Positions 24,209-32,341 of a stretch of DNA of 55,695 nt are shown here, piece by piece. The DNA is taken from the NCBI GenBank assembly GCA_934644965.1, contig CAKUDG010000024.1, positions 1 to 55,695 on the forward strand. Direction: 5' to 3'. The DNA comes from an uncultured Victivallales bacterium. Its GTDB lineage: Bacteria > Verrucomicrobiota > Lentisphaeria > Victivallales > UBA1829. The position numbers and the translations under genes were made by a program. Within the stretch, counting starts at the first letter, position 1, and each line of letters opens with the position of its first letter. Under the pieces are notes generated by a model. The model ran no database searches. It was given only the letters and a program-made list of their open reading frames with translations, and was not told where the DNA came from.

Positions 24209-25386
24209 ATCTCACCACAGGCAATCTTTTTATAGACACCGGCTACAGTCAGTGTTCCCATTTCGGGGAAAAAGCCTGCGGCGACGCGGTGGCGTTCAAG
24301 CGGATTCCGGAAGAGGAACGGCTGATCGCCGTCCTCGCCGACGGACTCGGACACGGGCTAAAAGCCAACATTCTCGCCCTGATGACCACCACCATGGCCG
24401 TCCGTTTCAGCGCCGAAGACAGGGAGATTGTCCATTCGGCGGAAATCATCATGGACGCGCTTCCTGTCTGCCAGGTCCGGAAAATCAGTTACGCCACCTT
24501 CACGATTGTGGACACCCGTCTGGGGGGCCTCACGCGGATTGTGGAAATGGGCAATCCGGAATTCCTCCTTCTGCGCGGGGGAAAAACGGAACAAATCAGC
24601 GGGAAGGAATTCTCCTCCCCGAAATACCGGGAACGCACCATGACGGCCTACACATTCCAGGCACGCCCGCAGGACCGCGTGCTGTTCTTTTCAGACGGAG
24701 TCAGCCAGGCGGGACTCGGGACGCCCTCTCTGCCGCTGGGCTGGCGGAACAGCGGAGTCCGCGCCTATGCGGAAGCCCAGCTGGCGGCGAATCCGGAGAT
24801 TTCCGCGCAGGAGCTTTCGGAACGGATCCTCCGCGAAGCCGTCGCACATGAGCCGGGGCTGAAACCGGCCGATGACATTTCCGTGGTCTGCCTTTATTTC
24901 CGCGATCCGAAAAAAATGTTGCTTTTCACCGGCCCCCCGTTCGATCAGGCACGCGATGCCGAATGCGCAGAAATCTTCCGCGACTTCAAAGGCAGCAAAG
25001 TCATCTGCGGAGGCACCTCCGCGCAGATCATTTCCCGGGAACTGCACGAAGAACTCACCATTGATCTCGACGCTCCCTGCGGAGATCTTCCCCCGCCTTC
25101 CCGAATGAACGGAGCGGATCTGGTGACGGAAGGGATTTTCACCCTGAGCCGCGCGGCACGCTATCTGGAATCCGGAAGCACAGCGAAACGCGATCCCGCA
25201 GGGCTGCTGGCGGAAATGATGCGGAAGAACGACATCATCGAATTTCTCGTCGGCACGCGGATCAACGAAGCACACCAGGATCCGAATCTGCCGGTGGATC
25301 TGGAACTGCGCAGGAACATCGTCAAACGCCTGGCGGAAGTGCTGCGCGAACGGTATATGAAAGAGATTCATGTGCAGTTTGTCTGA
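24205..25386 (+). CDS. SpoIIE/PP2C-type protein phosphatase
   Basis: A 393-residue protein whose first 235 residues form a PP2C-like phosphatase of the SpoIIE/RsbU type: metal-binding Asp in LIAVLADGLGHGLKAN, DRVLFFSDGVSQAG and ADDISVVCLYF. The remaining part (from about 240) is a second domain I do not name with certainty; it starts KKMLLFTGPPFDQARDAECAEIFRDFKGSKVICGG and resembles the C-terminal domain seen in phosphatases next to group C [FeFe] hydrogenases. The gene overlaps the hydrogenase stop by ATGA, and its ribosome-binding site (GGAGGAAGG) is formed by the codons of the hydrogenase poly-Glu tail. Likely role: output partner of the PAS hydrogenase, dephosphorylating an unknown target. 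Confidence 0.85.
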   Translation: MNLTTGNLFIDTGYSQCSHFGEKACGDAVAFKRIPEEERLIAVLADGLGHGLKANILALMTTTMAVRFSAEDREIVHSAEIIMDALPVCQVRKISYATFTIVDTRLGGLTRIVEMGNPEFLLLRGGKTEQISGKEFSSPKYRERTMTAYTFQARPQDRVLFFSDGVSQAGLGTPSLPLGWRNSGVRAYAEAQLAANPEISAQELSERILREAVAHEPGLKPADDISVVCLYFRDPKKMLLFTGPPFDQARDAECAEIFRDFKGSKVICGGTSAQIISRELHEELTIDLDAPCGDLPPPSRMNGADLVTEGIFTLSRAARYLESGSTAKRDPAGLLAEMMRKNDIIEFLVGTRINEAHQDPNLPVDLELRRNIVKRLAEVLRERYMKEIHVQFV

Positions 25387-25437
25387 TGAACATCCTGCGG
25401 GATATTCGATATTGTTTTATCCATTGAGTGTAACGTA

Positions 25438-25456
25438 TTTTTGAGCCTCACAAAAA
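25438..25456. promoter_or_regulatory. Candidate Rex operator ahead of the hydrogenase operon
   Basis: TTTTTGAGCCTCACAAAAA is an imperfect inverted repeat whose right arm TCACAA equals the Rex half-site of TTGTGAAnnnnTTCACAA; the left arm TTTTGAG matches less well. It lies about 25 bases upstream of the -35 box. A second short inverted repeat, ATTG-TTTTTT-CAAT (25516-25529), covers the likely transcription start. Regulation by the upstream rex gene is inferred. Confidence 0.35.
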
Positions 25457-25481
25457 CTCATGAAAAAATACGGCGCATGGT

Positions 25482-25510
25482 TTGCTTTTTTGCGGAAAGG
25501 ACCCTATTCT
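25482..25510 (+). promoter_or_regulatory. Promoter of the trimeric hydrogenase operon
   Basis: TTGCTT (25482-25487), a 17-base spacer and TATTCT (25505-25510), about 100 bases ahead of hydC. Confidence 0.55.
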
Positions 25511-25609
25511 AGTCCATTGTTTTTTCAATATACGATGTTTTGACTCAATTACAGACGCCGTGAAGCCCTAAGCGGCGGACATCACATGAAATCCAGGAGG
25601 AAAGATTGA

Positions 25610-26140
25610 ATGAGCTGTCAATGTCAGAATGCTTCCAGCTGCGGGTCCAGACCGCCGGAGGAACAGGAAAAATTCGATCAGCTGGAACGCTTCATCAAGC
25701 TTCAGCTGGAAGGGACAACCCCCGACCGCAGACGCGGCTGCCTGATCCAGATTCTCCACCGGGCCCAGCATCTCTTCGGATTCCTGCCGGAGGAGGTTCA
25801 GGAGTTTGTGGCTTCCAAACTGAATATTTCGCGTGCGGAAGTGTATGGAGTCATCAGTTTCTACAGCTATTTCACGGATCAGCCGGTGGGTCGGTATAAG
25901 ATCAATGTCTGTACGGGGACGGCCTGCTTCGTGAAGGGGGCTCCGAAAGTGCTGGAGGAATTCAAGCGCAGACTCGGAATCCGGGAAGGAGAAAGTTCGC
26001 CGGACGGGAAATTCTTCCTCGGAGCGCTTCGCTGTGTCGGGGCCTGCAGTCTTGCGCCGGTCGTGATGGTGAATGACAAAGTGTACGGGAACGTCACGGC
26101 GGAAAAGGTGGCGGGCATTCTTGCGGACTGCGCGGACTGA
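25610..26140 (+). CDS. hydC: NAD(H)-linked [FeFe] hydrogenase, NuoE-like gamma subunit
   Basis: Small [2Fe-2S] subunit of the cytoplasmic HydABC complex, which couples H2 production to NADH and, in bifurcating members, ferredoxin oxidation. Thioredoxin-like cluster ligands are in CTGTACFVKG (near 101) and LRCVGACSLAPVV (near 143). The helical bundle upstream has GCLIQILHRAQHLFGFLPEE and VYGVISFYSYF, standard for NuoE/HydC. The first ten residues include extra Cys (MSCQCQNASSCG) that are not part of the usual fold. AGGAGGAAAGATTGA precedes the ATG. First gene of a three-gene operon with hydB and hydA. Confidence 0.93.
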   Translation: MSCQCQNASSCGSRPPEEQEKFDQLERFIKLQLEGTTPDRRRGCLIQILHRAQHLFGFLPEEVQEFVASKLNISRAEVYGVISFYSYFTDQPVGRYKINVCTGTACFVKGAPKVLEEFKRRLGIREGESSPDGKFFLGALRCVGACSLAPVVMVNDKVYGNVTAEKVAGILADCAD

Positions 26141-26216
26141 GCCGGCCTTCCTGCTTCCCGCACTGCGAGAAGGGGATTTCATTCTTCTGTCCCCACTCTC
26201 TGTTTAGTAAGGTTAT

Positions 26217-28091
26217 ATGGAAACACACAGGAGTTTTCTTTCAATGAAAAAAACAGTCTCTCCGGAACAGCTGGCGGAAAGGGCGGCAGCCTTGAAGGCC
26301 CGTCCGCGCACCCCCTTGAAGTTGCTTGTATCCATGGGTACCTGCGGGATTGCCGCGGGTACGGCAAATGTATTGAAGGCCGTTTACAGCGAAATTACAG
26401 AACGGAATCTGGAAAACGCCATCGAAGTCAGCGAAGTGGGCTGCATGGGGCTCTGCTATGCGGAGCCGGTCATGATGATGCTCGACACCGTCACAGGAAA
26501 ACGCCTGATCTACGGGGATGTGACTCCCCAGCAGGTGCCTGCGATTCTCTCCGCCGGGACCACCGCCCCCGCGGAAGGCACCCGGACGCTCGAACGCAAC
26601 TGGTACTACCCGGAATTCGAAGAGGCGGCCCCCGGTGAACTCCAGGCAAGGATCGTTTTGCGCAACACCGGCAGACTCAACCCGGAAAAGATCGACGAAT
26701 ATATCGAAAACGACGGCTACAGCGCCCTTGCCAAAGTCCTCCGCACCATGACTCCCCAGGAAGTCATCGATCTCATCTCCGCCTCCGGACTCCGCGGACG
26801 CGGCGGCGGCGGTTTCCCCACCGGACGCAAATGGCAGTTTGCCGCCGATCAGAAATCCGCTGAAAAATTCATCATCTGCAACGCCGACGAAGGCGACCCC
26901 GGAGCCTTCATGGACCGCGCCGTTCTCGAAGGCGATCCGCATACCGTACTGGAAGCCATGGCCATCGGCGGATACGCCATCGGAGCGCATACGGGAGTGA
27001 TCTACATCCGGGCGGAATATCCACTTGCGGTGAAACGTCTTGAAATCGCCATTGAACAGGCCCGCGAAGAAGGCTTCCTCGGCAAAGACATTTTCGGAAG
27101 CGGTTTCGACTTCAATATTGAAATCAAATTCGGAGCCGGCGCCTTCGTCTGCGGAGAGGAAACAGCCCTGATCCACTCCATCGAAGGCAAACGCGGAGAA
27201 CCGACGGTGAAACCGCCCTTCCCCGCCGTGGAAGGTCTCTGGAAACGCCCGAGCGTGGTGAACAATGTGGAAACCTACGCCTGCATCGGAGCCATCGTGC
27301 GGAAGGGAGCGGACTGGTTCCGGTCCCTCGGGACGGCGGGTTCTCCCGGGACGAAGGTCTTCGCCCTGGCGGGAAAAGTGGCGAAAGTGGGTCTGGTGGA
27401 AGTGCCCATGGGGACCACGCTCCGCGAAATCATCTTCGGAATCGGCAACGGAATCAAGAACGGACGCAAATTCAAAGCTGTCCAGACGGGAGGCCCCTCC
27501 GGCGGATGCATCACCACGGAAAACCTGGATCTGCCCATCGACTATGAAGCACTGAAGAAAATCGGCTCCATGATGGGTTCCGGCGGAATGATCGTCATGG
27601 ATGAAGACGACTGCATGGTCAACATTGCGAAGTTCTTCCTGGAATTCACCCTGGACGAATCCTGCGGGAAATGCACCCCCTGCCGGATCGGCAACCGCCG
27701 CATGTACGAAATGCTCGAGGACATCACCGAAGGGCGCGGCACCATGGAAACCATCGACAAGCTCAAAGCGCTTTCCGCCACAATCAAGGACACGGCGCTC
27801 TGCGGACTCGGACAGACCTCTCCGAATCCGGTTCTCTCCACACTGGCGAATTTTGAAGACGAATATCTGGCCCATGTGAAGGAAGCGCGCTGTCCCGCCG
27901 GAGTCTGCACGAAACTCATTCATTTCGAGATCAGCGACAAATGCGTGGGCTGCGGGCTCTGTCTGCACCACTGCCCGGTGAACTGCATCACCGGAGAACG
28001 CAAGGCGCGTCACCAGATCGATCAGAGCCGCTGCATCAAATGCGGCGTCTGCTTCCAGACCTGCAAGTTCCGCGCCGTGGAAAAACACTGA
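26217..28091 (+). CDS. hydB: NAD(H)-linked [FeFe] hydrogenase, NuoF-like flavin subunit
   Basis: Flavoprotein of the HydABC complex that exchanges electrons with NAD(H). Domains in order: N-terminal thioredoxin-like [2Fe-2S] (about 35-120; MGTCGIAAG, VGCMGLCYAEPV), the NuoF core with FMN/NADH site (GLRGRGGGGFPTGRKW near 192, NADEGDPGAFMDR, CGEETALIHSIEGKRGEP), the [4Fe-4S] ligands SCGKCTPCR near 483, and a C-terminal pair of [4Fe-4S] motifs (CVGCGLCLHHC, CIKCGVCFQTC). At 624 residues this is the full-length HydB form. Two starts are possible: 26217 behind TAAGG, or 26244 (MKKTVSPEQ) behind CAGGAG. It ends 19 bases before hydA. Confidence 0.95.
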   Translation: METHRSFLSMKKTVSPEQLAERAAALKARPRTPLKLLVSMGTCGIAAGTANVLKAVYSEITERNLENAIEVSEVGCMGLCYAEPVMMMLDTVTGKRLIYGDVTPQQVPAILSAGTTAPAEGTRTLERNWYYPEFEEAAPGELQARIVLRNTGRLNPEKIDEYIENDGYSALAKVLRTMTPQEVIDLISASGLRGRGGGGFPTGRKWQFAADQKSAEKFIICNADEGDPGAFMDRAVLEGDPHTVLEAMAIGGYAIGAHTGVIYIRAEYPLAVKRLEIAIEQAREEGFLGKDIFGSGFDFNIEIKFGAGAFVCGEETALIHSIEGKRGEPTVKPPFPAVEGLWKRPSVVNNVETYACIGAIVRKGADWFRSLGTAGSPGTKVFALAGKVAKVGLVEVPMGTTLREIIFGIGNGIKNGRKFKAVQTGGPSGGCITTENLDLPIDYEALKKIGSMMGSGGMIVMDEDDCMVNIAKFFLEFTLDESCGKCTPCRIGNRRMYEMLEDITEGRGTMETIDKLKALSATIKDTALCGLGQTSPNPVLSTLANFEDEYLAHVKEARCPAGVCTKLIHFEISDKCVGCGLCLHHCPVNCITGERKARHQIDQSRCIKCGVCFQTCKFRAVEKH

Positions 28092-28110
28092 ACAGGAGAT
28101 TTCTTGAATT

Positions 28111-29856
28111 ATGAAAGTCAATCTGAAAATCAACGACCAGCCGGTCAGCGCGGAGGCGGGTTCCACGATTCTTGAAGCCGCGGAACAGCTCGAAATACGC
28201 ATCCCGACGCTTTGCCATTTTTCCATGGACTGCTTCAACGTCGAACACCGCAACGGTTCCTGCCGCGTATGCGTGGTGGAAGTGGAAGGCCGCCCGAATC
28301 TGGCGCCTGCGTGCAGCACTCCGGTGACGGAAGGGATGTCCGTGCGCACCAATTCACTCCGCGCGATCAATGCCCGCAGAACCATTCTGGATCTGCTGCT
28401 TTCGGATCATCCCAAGGATTGTCTGATCTGCCCGAAGAACCTGAACTGCCAGCTTCAGCAGCTGGCTCAGGAGATGGGACTGCATCATCTGCTCTACAAA
28501 GGGGAACAGTCCACTTACAACAAGGATCTTTCAAGCAAGGCCATTGCGCGGGATCTGGACAAATGCATCATGTGCCGCCGCTGTGAAACGGCCTGCAACA
28601 CGGTTCAGACCGTGGGAGTGCTTTCCGGAGTCGGGCGCGGCTTCCATGCCGTGGTGGCACCCGCGGGACTGAAACCGCTGGCGGAAACGGAATGCGTGTT
28701 CTGCGGGCAGTGCGTCCAGGCGTGTCCGGTCGGAGCGCTGTCGGAAATCGACTACAAGTACTCGGTCTGGCGCGCGCTGAACGATCCCTCCAAGACGGTG
28801 GTGGTTCAGACCGCTCCCGCGGTACGGGTTGCCATCGGGGAAGCCTTCGGACTCGAACCGGGAACCGTCAGCACGGGCCAGATGGTCACGGCGCTCCGGA
28901 TGCTCGGCTTCGACAAAGTCTTCGATACCGATTTCGCCGCCGACCTCACCATCATGGAGGAAACGACGGAACTGATCGAACGGGTGAAGGCGGGGAAAAA
29001 CCTGCCCATCCTGACGAGCTGCTGTCCGGGATGGGTCAAATTCCTGGAACACCAGTTCCCGGATCTGATTTACATGCCGTCGACCGCGAAGTCTCCGCAG
29101 CAGATGTTCGGAGCCATTGCGAAGAGCTACTATGCGCAGAAAATCGAAGTGGCGCCGGAGAATCTGATCGTGGTCTCCGTCATGCCCTGTCTTTCCAAGA
29201 AATACGAGGCGGCGCGCGAGGAGTTCTCGCACAACGGAATCCCCGATGTGGACATCGTCATTTCCACCCGCGAACTGGCGGACATGATCCGCGAGGCGGG
29301 GATCCTTTTCGATCAGCTGGAGGAACAGGATTACGACTCCCCGCTCGGAGAATCCACCGGCGCAGCCGTCATCTTCGGAGCGACCGGCGGAGTGCTGGAA
29401 GCCGCGCTCAGGACCGCCGCAGACTGGATCGCCGGCGAAGATCTCCAGGAAATCGACTTCACCGCGGTTCGCGGGCTTGACGGCATCAAGGAAGCCACGG
29501 TCACGATCGGGGGGCTGGAACTCCGCGCAGCCGTCTGCTCCGGGCTCGGAAACGCCAGGAAGCTTCTGGAAAAGATTCAGCGCGGGGAAGCCGATTATCA
29601 TGCCATCGAAATCATGGCCTGTCCCGGCGGCTGTCTGAACGGCGGCGGTCAGCCGTATCACCACGGCAACACCGCCATTCTGGAAAAACGCATGGAAGCG
29701 CTCTATCGTGATGATCAGGCCAAACCCATCCGGAAATCCCACCAGAACCCCTCCATCCAGAAACTCTATGCAGAATTTCTGGGAGAACCGGGGAGCCACT
29801 GCGCGCACAAGCTTCTGCATACAAAGTATATCGACAGGAGCGGAAAAAAGGCATAA
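28111..29856 (+). CDS. hydA: [FeFe] hydrogenase catalytic subunit
   Basis: Catalytic subunit making or using H2 at an H-cluster. N-terminal [2Fe-2S] domain with Cys35, 51, 54 and 68; HPKDCLICPKNLNC (100-113), the His/Cys-ligated [4Fe-4S] site; two [4Fe-4S] motifs at 152-162 and 195-205. The H-cluster domain has intact motifs TSCCPGW (302-308), MPCLSKK (358-364) and MACPGGC (502-508). The small-subunit-like tail ends in HKLLHTKY. All catalytic residues missing in the upstream sensory homologue are present here. No hydE, hydF or hydG maturase genes lie in the window, so they must be elsewhere. The gene is followed by a strong terminator. Confidence 0.96.
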   Translation: MKVNLKINDQPVSAEAGSTILEAAEQLEIRIPTLCHFSMDCFNVEHRNGSCRVCVVEVEGRPNLAPACSTPVTEGMSVRTNSLRAINARRTILDLLLSDHPKDCLICPKNLNCQLQQLAQEMGLHHLLYKGEQSTYNKDLSSKAIARDLDKCIMCRRCETACNTVQTVGVLSGVGRGFHAVVAPAGLKPLAETECVFCGQCVQACPVGALSEIDYKYSVWRALNDPSKTVVVQTAPAVRVAIGEAFGLEPGTVSTGQMVTALRMLGFDKVFDTDFAADLTIMEETTELIERVKAGKNLPILTSCCPGWVKFLEHQFPDLIYMPSTAKSPQQMFGAIAKSYYAQKIEVAPENLIVVSVMPCLSKKYEAAREEFSHNGIPDVDIVISTRELADMIREAGILFDQLEEQDYDSPLGESTGAAVIFGATGGVLEAALRTAADWIAGEDLQEIDFTAVRGLDGIKEATVTIGGLELRAAVCSGLGNARKLLEKIQRGEADYHAIEIMACPGGCLNGGGQPYHHGNTAILEKRMEALYRDDQAKPIRKSHQNPSIQKLYAEFLGEPGSHCAHKLLHTKYIDRSGKKA

Positions 29857-29880
29857 CAGGCGTGCATTCTTCTGCACTCC

Positions 29881-29921
29881 GCGGTCCGGACCTGGAATCA
29901 TCAGGTCCGGACCGCTTTTTT
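29881..29921 (+). terminator. Terminator of the hydrogenase operon
   Basis: GCGGTCCGGACCTG and CAGGTCCGGACCGC form a perfect 14-bp stem with a 7-base loop, followed by TTTTTT. It is 25 bases behind hydA. Confidence 0.95.
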
Positions 29922-29989
29922 CCGGACTCTCCCTTTCCTCTTTCCACACAGACCTCTCTCTTTTTTACGGGAAAAAGGTGGGAGGAAAT

Positions 29990-30018
29990 TTGTTTTTCAA
30001 AGCCCTGCACGGTATAAT
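29990..30018 (+). promoter_or_regulatory. Promoter of mraY
   Basis: TTGTTT (29990-29995), a 17-base spacer and a perfect TATAAT (30013-30018), 55 bases ahead of mraY. Confidence 0.7.
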
Positions 30019-30073
30019 ATCCCCCTCCGCAAGAAACAGAATTCCCGACTGAAAAAAAAGGCTTTTCCTCATT

Positions 30074-31267
30074 ATGCTGTATTCGCTTGTTCTGCATCTG
30101 AATCCCGCCTACAGGGACACACCGCTGAGACTTTTCGACTACATGACCTTCCGCTCGGCAGGAGCCCTGCTCACAGCCATGTTTCTCGTGCTTCTTCTGG
30201 GCCCGTGGAGCATCCGCAGGCTGAAGACCTTTGCGGTGGCGCGTTCAAACCGCATGGAAGGACTGGTGGATGAAAAATTCATCGATCACAGCAAGGACAA
30301 AACACCGTCGATGGGGGGCCTGCTGGTGGTTGCGGCGATTGCGGCATCGACCATGCTCTGGGGGGATCTCTCCAACCGGATGATCCTGGTGTTCCTGACT
30401 GTGCTCTTCCCGCTGGCGGCCCTGGGTTTTTACGACGATTTTCTGAAGGTGAAATATCATCGGAACGTCCGGGACGGAGTGTCCGGGAAATGCAAACTCG
30501 CCGTGCAGGCGCTGGTGAGCTTCGCCGCGCTCTACATCATCTACAAGATGCCCGACACACTGACGACCAAATTCTTCATACCCTTCTGCAAGGATCCGAT
30601 CTGCATCCGTCCGGCGGGGGAAACGCTCCAGTTCTGGCTTCCGACCCAGATTCTGGACAAACCGCTCTTTGTCTGTCCGGAAACCTGGGCGGCGCTTCTG
30701 ATCGGCGTGATTTTCCTCGTCAACACGGTGTACGTGATGTTTTTCAGCAACGCGACAAACCTGACAGACGGGAAAGACGGGCTCATTTCCGGCTGCACCG
30801 TCTTCTGCGCCCTTTCTCTCGGAGCGGTGGCCTACATGCATGGACACGCGGTGTTTGCGAAATATCTGCTGATTCCGTCAATTCCCGGGGCGGGGGAAAT
30901 CATGGTGTTCACTTCGGCGATGGCAGGGGCGTGCATTGGATTTCTGTGGTACAACTGCAAGCCGGCGTCCGTCTTCATGGGGGATACGGGGAGTCTTCCG
31001 ATCGGGGGGTGTCTGGCGCTTCTGGCGATTCTCATGGGACAGCAGGCGCTGCTGTGCATCATCGGATTCGTGTTCCTGATGGAAGGGGTCTCCGTCATGT
31101 TGCAGGTGTTGAGTTTCAAGCTGACGGGGAAGCGCATCTTCCTCTGTGCCCCGATCCATCATCACTTTGAACGGCTGGGCTGGACGGAAACTCAGATTGT
31201 AACCCGCTTCTGGATCCTCGCCGGTCTGTTTGCCCTGATCGGGCTGGCCACGCTCAAACTGAGATAA
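30074..31267 (+). CDS. mraY: Phospho-N-acetylmuramoyl-pentapeptide transferase
   Basis: Inner-membrane enzyme forming lipid I of peptidoglycan synthesis from UDP-MurNAc-pentapeptide and undecaprenyl phosphate. The 397-residue, about ten-TM protein has the family's catalytic motifs: GFYDDFLKVKYHRN (DDxxK), SNATNLTDGKDGL, MGDTGSLPIGG, and the HHHFERLGWTETQIV loop. It is somewhat longer than the usual 360 residues because of a loop around residues 160-215 (KDPICIRPAGETLQFWLP). Unusually, no murE/F/D or fts gene is adjacent; it has its own promoter. No strong ribosome-binding site is seen before the ATG. Its last 14 bases overlap the end of the convergent protease-like gene. Confidence 0.95.
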   Translation: MLYSLVLHLNPAYRDTPLRLFDYMTFRSAGALLTAMFLVLLLGPWSIRRLKTFAVARSNRMEGLVDEKFIDHSKDKTPSMGGLLVVAAIAASTMLWGDLSNRMILVFLTVLFPLAALGFYDDFLKVKYHRNVRDGVSGKCKLAVQALVSFAALYIIYKMPDTLTTKFFIPFCKDPICIRPAGETLQFWLPTQILDKPLFVCPETWAALLIGVIFLVNTVYVMFFSNATNLTDGKDGLISGCTVFCALSLGAVAYMHGHAVFAKYLLIPSIPGAGEIMVFTSAMAGACIGFLWYNCKPASVFMGDTGSLPIGGCLALLAILMGQQALLCIIGFVFLMEGVSVMLQVLSFKLTGKRIFLCAPIHHHFERLGWTETQIVTRFWILAGLFALIGLATLKLR

Positions 31268-32099
31268 AAGGCAGCCCTGCCCCGTTCATGATGCGCGCCG
31301 TCAGGACCACGGACATGGCAAGAAGATTGTTTCCCGCATGCAGGATCACCGGAATGGTGATCCCACCGGACCGGTTCCGGACAGACTGAAGCACACAGCC
31401 GAGAAAAAACAAAGGAAGCGCCTTCGACAGGGAAAAATGAATGGCAGTGAAGAAGAGAGCCGTCATGAGGAAAGCGCATTTTTCCCCGGCAAGGAGTTTG
31501 AATCCGCCGTAAATGACGCGCCGGAAAGCCAGTTCCTCCGTCACTGGAGCCACGAAAACCGCGCCCAGAGCCAGTACGGCGAAAGTCGGCAGATCACAGT
31601 GCATCGCCAGTCCGATCGCCGGCTGCGGAGCGGAATCCATTCCCGCATACTGCTGCAGCCATCCGGAAAAACGGGAAAGACACGCGATTCCAGACAAAGT
31701 CAATAAAAAAAGCGGCAGTACACGGTGTTTCCACTCCCGGGGCGGAAAATTGAAGTCCAGACACCGGAACAGCAAGTCGCGGGCCTCTGGGAAAGGCAGT
31801 CCGGCAAGGCGGGGGCATTCCGCCGACCAGACGGGCAGCACGACAGCGCAAAGCAATGCCAGATGCATCGGATACACCTGCAGAAAAACCGTCAGGACCT
31901 CCGGGAAGGCGCCTGCCTGAAGATCCACCGGGAAGCGAAGAAGCAGCAGGGGAATCACGCCCAGGAAGAGAATGAAGACAAGCAGCACCAGAAGGAAGGA
32001 AACAGGAAGAGTTTCCCCGGAACAGCCCGCTCTGATGTCCGGAGACCCCCGCTCCGGACGTCTCCGTTCGTGAAAGTCAGATGGCGATGACATATTCAT
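31254..32099 (-). CDS. CPBP-family (CAAX-type) intramembrane metalloprotease-like protein
   Basis: A 281-residue multi-pass membrane protein with the three motifs of the CPBP/Abi family: APVTEELAFRRVIYG (EExxxR), FFTAIHFSLSKALPLFFLG (FxxxH) and HAGNN (HxxxN/B). About seven or eight hydrophobic segments are visible; the first 28 residues are polar and basic. Bacterial members act in immunity to own peptides, in signalling or in unknown proteolysis; the role here is unknown. The start may be this ATG or the Met two codons later; the ribosome-binding site is weak. The gene ends inside the mraY stop region, convergently. Confidence 0.85.
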   Translation of the reverse strand: MNMSSPSDFHERRRPERGSPDIRAGCSGETLPVSFLLVLLVFILFLGVIPLLLLRFPVDLQAGAFPEVLTVFLQVYPMHLALLCAVVLPVWSAECPRLAGLPFPEARDLLFRCLDFNFPPREWKHRVLPLFLLTLSGIACLSRFSGWLQQYAGMDSAPQPAIGLAMHCDLPTFAVLALGAVFVAPVTEELAFRRVIYGGFKLLAGEKCAFLMTALFFTAIHFSLSKALPLFFLGCVLQSVRNRSGGITIPVILHAGNNLLAMSVVLTARIMNGAGLPFISV

Positions 32100-32341
32100 T
32101 TTTCTCAGCTTGGAGTCTCAAGTTGAAGTTTTTCTTTCCCGGACTCATGCGCATCAGGGGAGCGCAGTGCCGCATGAGGGGAAAAGAGGCGTTTTCCCAG
32201 ACGGTATTATACAGCCGCTGCGGCGGATGCACAATCTTTTTTCAAGGGGAGCCGGAACATTTTCCCGGGAAAAATGTCTGATGGGGAAATGAACTGGAAA
32301 ACAAGGATTCATCTTTTCAAGGAAAAGGAAAAGGAGGCATC

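Noticed and set aside
26241..28385. A 714-codon open frame on the minus strand opposite hydB
   Set aside because: It mirrors the real gene. Its protein is rich in His, Asp, Phe and Gly with no domain, and similar mirror frames occur opposite hydA, gdhA, the ABC permease and other GC-biased genes.
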